Positions 62,301-64,000 of a DNA stretch of 64,000 nt are shown one piece after another. The stretch is from assembly GCA_017590115.1 (NCBI GenBank), contig JAGGNK010007559.1, forward strand, positions 3,742,020-3,806,019, read 5' to 3'. A model generated the notes under the pieces. The model saw nothing but the letters and a program-made list of their open reading frames with translations, did not search any database and was not told the origin of the DNA. Positions within the stretch are counted from its first letter, which is position 1; every line of letters starts with the position of its first letter. Position numbers and translations under genes: made by a program. The DNA comes from Montifringilla adamsi. Lineage: Eukaryota > Chordata > Aves > Passeriformes > Passeridae.

Positions 62301-63918
62301 TCCCTTTACATGGAATAGTGTTGGGAAAATGAAATGCTGACAGCAGTGAGTGCTGTGTGGTGTTTGAGGAGTGTCTCAGATTTGAGAAGATTGATTCTGT
62401 TCTCTTATAGGTTTTTTTGCTTCACAGACTGTATATTTTTTAACAGAGTACACGATAACAATGTATGACACCAAAAAGAAGGAGCTGCGATGGAATGCCA
62501 CCTATTTTGATTATGCAGCTACTTTGCCTGATGAAGACATAAAATACAGTAAGAATTTAATTGTCTCCCTCCTGCAGTGGAGTTTTGCATATAGGCAAAA
62601 ATATTCTGATTTTTTTGTGCGGTGCATGTACTTCTGCCCATTTTTATCCATCACATACTGCAATATCTAAAGCCTGTTAGGTAGCTTCCAGTAAATTGAG
62701 TCCAGCAGGGTGCAGCTCTTGAAGGTGTGATTCCTTAAAATCAGTGAGAAATGGCAGCAGAGGCAGCAAATCTGAACTGTGGTGCACAACGTGATCGCAA
62801 TGCCCTTGAATGGCAGCTGGACTTGTGTCTGCCCAGTTCTGGCCGAGGCTTTGCTGCTCTGCTGCTGTGCAGTGAAAGGTGTGGTGGTGACTGCAGCGCA
62901 GAGCTGTTCCTGTGCATTGTGAAAGCCGCAGAATCCAGGTAACCTCCACACGTTTGTGCACTGCAGAAATGTCCCACTTCGTGTCCAACGGGGACGGGCT
63001 GGTGGTGACCGTGGACAGCGAGTCTGGGGACGTGCTGTGGATCCAGAATTACGCGTCCCCCGTGGTGGCCTTTTACATCTGGCAGCGAGAGGGGCTGAGG
63101 AAAGTCCTGCACACCAACGTGGGCATCGAGACCCTGCGCTACCTGACCTTCATGTCTGGGGAGGTTGGACACATCACCAAGTGGAAATATCCCTTCCCAA
63201 AGGAAACAGAGACCAAGAGCAAACTAACGTGAGCCTGAGATTCTGCTGTTCTCACTGTCCATTTGAGAGCTTTGTCATTAAACAGAACAGTTAAGGGTTG
63301 TGCTACAAGTTGCAGCGTGATGAAAAGAATGCATAAAAGCATTTGTAGTTCTCCAGATGTTCTTTTATATAATATTTGATCTTTTAGTGTGTGAGGTCAG
63401 AGACCAAACCAAAAAAACTTAGAAACTTAGAAAGTGTATATTCCTAAGTTTTATCAGATGTTCTATGTTGAATAGTTTCTCACAATGTGGAATTAAATTG
63501 GTTTTCCTAACGTGAAGCCTTTCACACTATAAAAATGGTGCACAGCATTTTGGCAAATGCCAGTTATTGAAAAATGCAGAAACAGGACATGAGTTATGTT
63601 TAATGAGCGATGGTGCTGGAATAATGAACTGACAATGCTTTCATTATTAAAAAAAAAAGGCTTCATAGTACAGCAGTACAGTACTTCAAATAATTTTACA
63701 GATCAAAGCTTTTCAAGATACAAATACTGATAATTTGGGAAGCTCCTGCATTGGTTCTGCAGGGTTGTGCTGCCCAGGTTTTAGCTGAGATGTTCACACC
63801 TCCATTTGCCTGCTGCTAATAGTGGCTCTGTTTCTGCAGCCCCACCCTGTACGTAGGGAAATACTCCACGAGTTTGTACGCGTCGCCCTCCATGGTGCAC
63901 GAGGGAGTCACTGTCGTG
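41127..63918 (+). CDS. ERN1: ERN1 (IRE1-alpha), N-terminal part: exons 1-9, continues beyond the window
   Basis: Joining 41127-41192, 50280-50391, 58823-58856, 59802-59874, 60527-60599, 61712-61834, 62447-62548, 62967-63228 and 63840-63918 gives 308 residues collinear with vertebrate IRE1-alpha, with GT-AG introns and matching phases throughout. The product is the ER-membrane sensor of unfolded proteins. Its luminal domain dimerises when chaperone is withdrawn or misfolded protein binds; cytosolic kinase and RNase domains, not in this window, splice XBP1 mRNA. Visible here are a signal peptide (1-22), the luminal beta-rich sensor from residue 23, Cys110 and Cys149 (human 109 and 148), and the glycosylation sequon N177-A-T (human N176). 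The last donor (gtaagt at 63919) shows the coding region continues to the right. About a third of the family's usual 975-980 residues is present. Confidence 0.97.
46874..46979 (+). repeat. dispersed duplicate, copy 1 (ERN1 intron 1)
   Basis: Starts at acatagacctgaggtggggg and runs through agaacatcagaaaagctgtg to tggcaggatctccttgt. It matches copy 2 almost base for base; differences are a few substitutions and a 2-base indel (atgtgcagc versus atgcagc). Confidence 0.85.
48780..48799. repeat. perfect inverted repeat next to the duplicated segment
   Basis: Two 8-base arms, agcactag and ctagtgct, flank a 4-base ctaa. An overlapping arm pair (ctagttag / ctaactag) extends the palindromic area to about 48773. 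Confidence 0.8.
48803..48909 (+). repeat. dispersed duplicate, copy 2 (ERN1 intron 1)
   Basis: Same segment as copy 1, about 1.93 kb downstream in the same orientation. It begins directly after a palindrome at 48780-48799. The source element is not recognised. Confidence 0.85.
50280..50391 (+). CDS. ERN1: ERN1 exon 2 (residues 23-60, start of luminal sensor)
   Basis: The acceptor is cttttccag|aac and the donor is aaagaag|gtgagc; 112 bases ending after base 1 of an Asp codon. It encodes [20 protein letters not shown], then [17 protein letters not shown], the first beta-propeller-like strands of the IRE1 luminal domain. Confidence 0.97.
50392..58822 (+). other. ERN1 intron 2
   Basis: Intron of 8.4 kb from gtgagc to tctgcag. 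It contains a G/T-rich tract at about 50594-50642, a poly(T) run at about 53550-53567, another at about 54634-54648, and a tandem duplication of about 23 bp at about 57159-57201 (gagccaggtgt... twice). No exon, RNA or recognisable transposon. Confidence 0.8.
58823..58856 (+). CDS. ERN1: ERN1 exon 3 (34-base exon, residues 60-71)
   Basis: The acceptor is tctgcag|atc and the donor is gaaga|gtaagt. The exon gives [11 protein letters not shown] with split codons at both ends (2 bases in, 2 bases out). It joins exons 2 and 4 in the frame expected for IRE1-alpha and differs from human by one residue in this stretch. Being 34 bases long, its skipping would shift the frame. Confidence 0.96.
58857..59801 (+). 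other. ERN1 intron 3
   Basis: Intron from gtaagt to aatcctag. A CCA trinucleotide run lies at about 59208-59222. The short segment at 59354-59368 (atcatagaaccatag) resembles the terminal repeat of CR1 but is too short to call. Confidence 0.75.
59802..59874 (+). CDS. ERN1: ERN1 exon 4 (residues 71-95)
   Basis: The acceptor is aatcctag|gcc and the donor is ttaact|gtaagt; 73 bases. It completes Glu71 and reads [20 protein letters not shown] to EGLT. Strongly conserved luminal-domain sequence. Confidence 0.97.
59875..60526 (+). other. ERN1 intron 4
   Basis: Intron of 652 bases from gtaagt to ccctag, ending in a TTTG-rich pyrimidine tract. Nothing else seen. Confidence 0.85.
60527..60599 (+). 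CDS. ERN1: ERN1 exon 5 (residues 96-120)
   Basis: The acceptor is ccctag|aaa and the donor is tacatgg|gtgagc; 73 bases. It encodes [20 protein letters not shown] and ILYMG, with Cys110 corresponding to human Cys109 of the luminal domain. It ends after base 1 of a Gly codon. Confidence 0.97.
60600..61711 (+). other. ERN1 intron 5
   Basis: Intron of about 1.1 kb from gtgagc to gatttcag. AT-rich; no gene, RNA or repeat family recognised. Confidence 0.85.
61712..61834 (+). CDS. ERN1: ERN1 exon 6 (residues 120-161)
   Basis: The acceptor is gatttcag|gta and the donor is gaacag|gtcata; 123 bases. It encodes [20 protein letters not shown], then [20 protein letters not shown], including the segment around human Lys121 and Tyr127 that helps form the dimer interface, and Cys149. 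The donor GTCATA is weak, unlike the other donors of this gene. Confidence 0.96.
61835..62446 (+). other. ERN1 intron 6
   Basis: Intron of 612 bases from gtcata to tttaacag. Nothing recognised. Confidence 0.85.
62447..62548 (+). CDS. ERN1: ERN1 exon 7 (residues 161-195, N-glycosylation site)
   Basis: The acceptor is tttaacag|agt and the donor is aataca|gtaaga; 102 bases. It encodes [16 protein letters not shown], then [19 protein letters not shown]177-A-T is the conserved glycosylation sequon of IRE1-alpha. It leaves a Lys codon split 1+2. Confidence 0.97.
62549..62966 (+). other. ERN1 intron 7
   Basis: Intron of 418 bases from gtaaga to cactgcag. Its GC content rises towards the next exon. 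Nothing else seen. Confidence 0.85.
62967..63228 (+). CDS. ERN1: ERN1 exon 8 (residues 195-282)
   Basis: The acceptor is cactgcag|aaa and the donor is aactaac|gtgagc; 262 bases, the largest exon of this gene in the window. It encodes [20 protein letters not shown], the [14 protein letters not shown] segment, the YLTFMSGEV segment and the [17 protein letters not shown] end. It is clearly GC-richer than the flanking introns. The - strand frame across it is a shadow. Confidence 0.97.
63229..63839 (+). other. ERN1 intron 8
   Basis: Intron of 611 bases from gtgagc to tttctgcag. A run of 10 A occurs at about 63649-63658. Nothing else seen. Confidence 0.85.
63840..63918 (+). CDS. ERN1: ERN1 exon 9 (residues 282-308)
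   Basis: The acceptor is tttctgcag|ccc and the donor is gtcgtg|gtaagt; 79 bases. It completes Thr282 and reads [20 protein letters not shown], then EGVTVV, ending in phase 0. The remaining coding exons lie right of the window. Confidence 0.96.
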
Positions 63919-64000
63919 GTAAGTGGGGAGCTGCTGGGTGGGAAAGTGCCTTTCTGAAATGAGTGCTTTCCTGGGCTGGGAAGAGAGGTTAAAATAGAAT

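Noticed and set aside
62741..63172. 143-codon - strand open frame over ERN1 exon 8
   Set aside because: Antisense shadow of a conserved coding exon.

Overview
The window looks like bird nuclear DNA. It has CR1 retroposon ends of avian type, sparse repeats, short introns and two CpG islands. I cannot name the species. Gene order and orientation match the vertebrate TEX2 - SNHG25 - ERN1 block (human 17q23.3, inverted here). Almost all six-frame open frames over 60 codons are chance frames in introns. The real genes were read by splicing exons whose joined translation follows the vertebrate proteins.

Bases 1-36.1 kb (+ strand) hold TEX2, an ER-anchored lipid-transfer protein with an SMP domain. 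All eleven coding exons are present. The start codon is at 10995 and the stop at 36126-36128, and the spliced product is 1,121 residues. The promoter and 5' noncoding exon(s) are not visible and are probably left of the window, so bases 1-10970 are most simply a long 5' intron or flank. The 3' UTR follows, with candidate poly(A) signals at 36480 and 37993.

Bases 38.7-39.5 kb are a CpG island that contains a small gene on the - strand, the hidden item of this window. It has CCAAT and GC boxes, a TATA-like element, a 5'TOP-like start, a donor, and an intron carrying a C/D box snoRNA. A 13-base element of that snoRNA is complementary to 28S rRNA. By position, orientation and guide sequence this is SNORD104 in an SNHG25-like host gene.

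Two CR1 fragments in opposite orientation lie at 40.0-40.8 kb. A second CpG island at 40.84-41.3 kb is the promoter of ERN1 (IRE1-alpha), the ER unfolded-protein sensor. ERN1 runs on the + strand off the right edge. Its first nine coding exons are present (308 residues: signal peptide and most of the luminal sensor domain), including a 34-base exon. The transmembrane, kinase and RNase parts lie beyond the window. ERN1 intron 1 carries a duplicated segment of about 105 bp, one copy of which abuts a palindrome.

The two protein genes both act at the ER membrane, but I see nothing tying them into one pathway. The conserved order is shared synteny.
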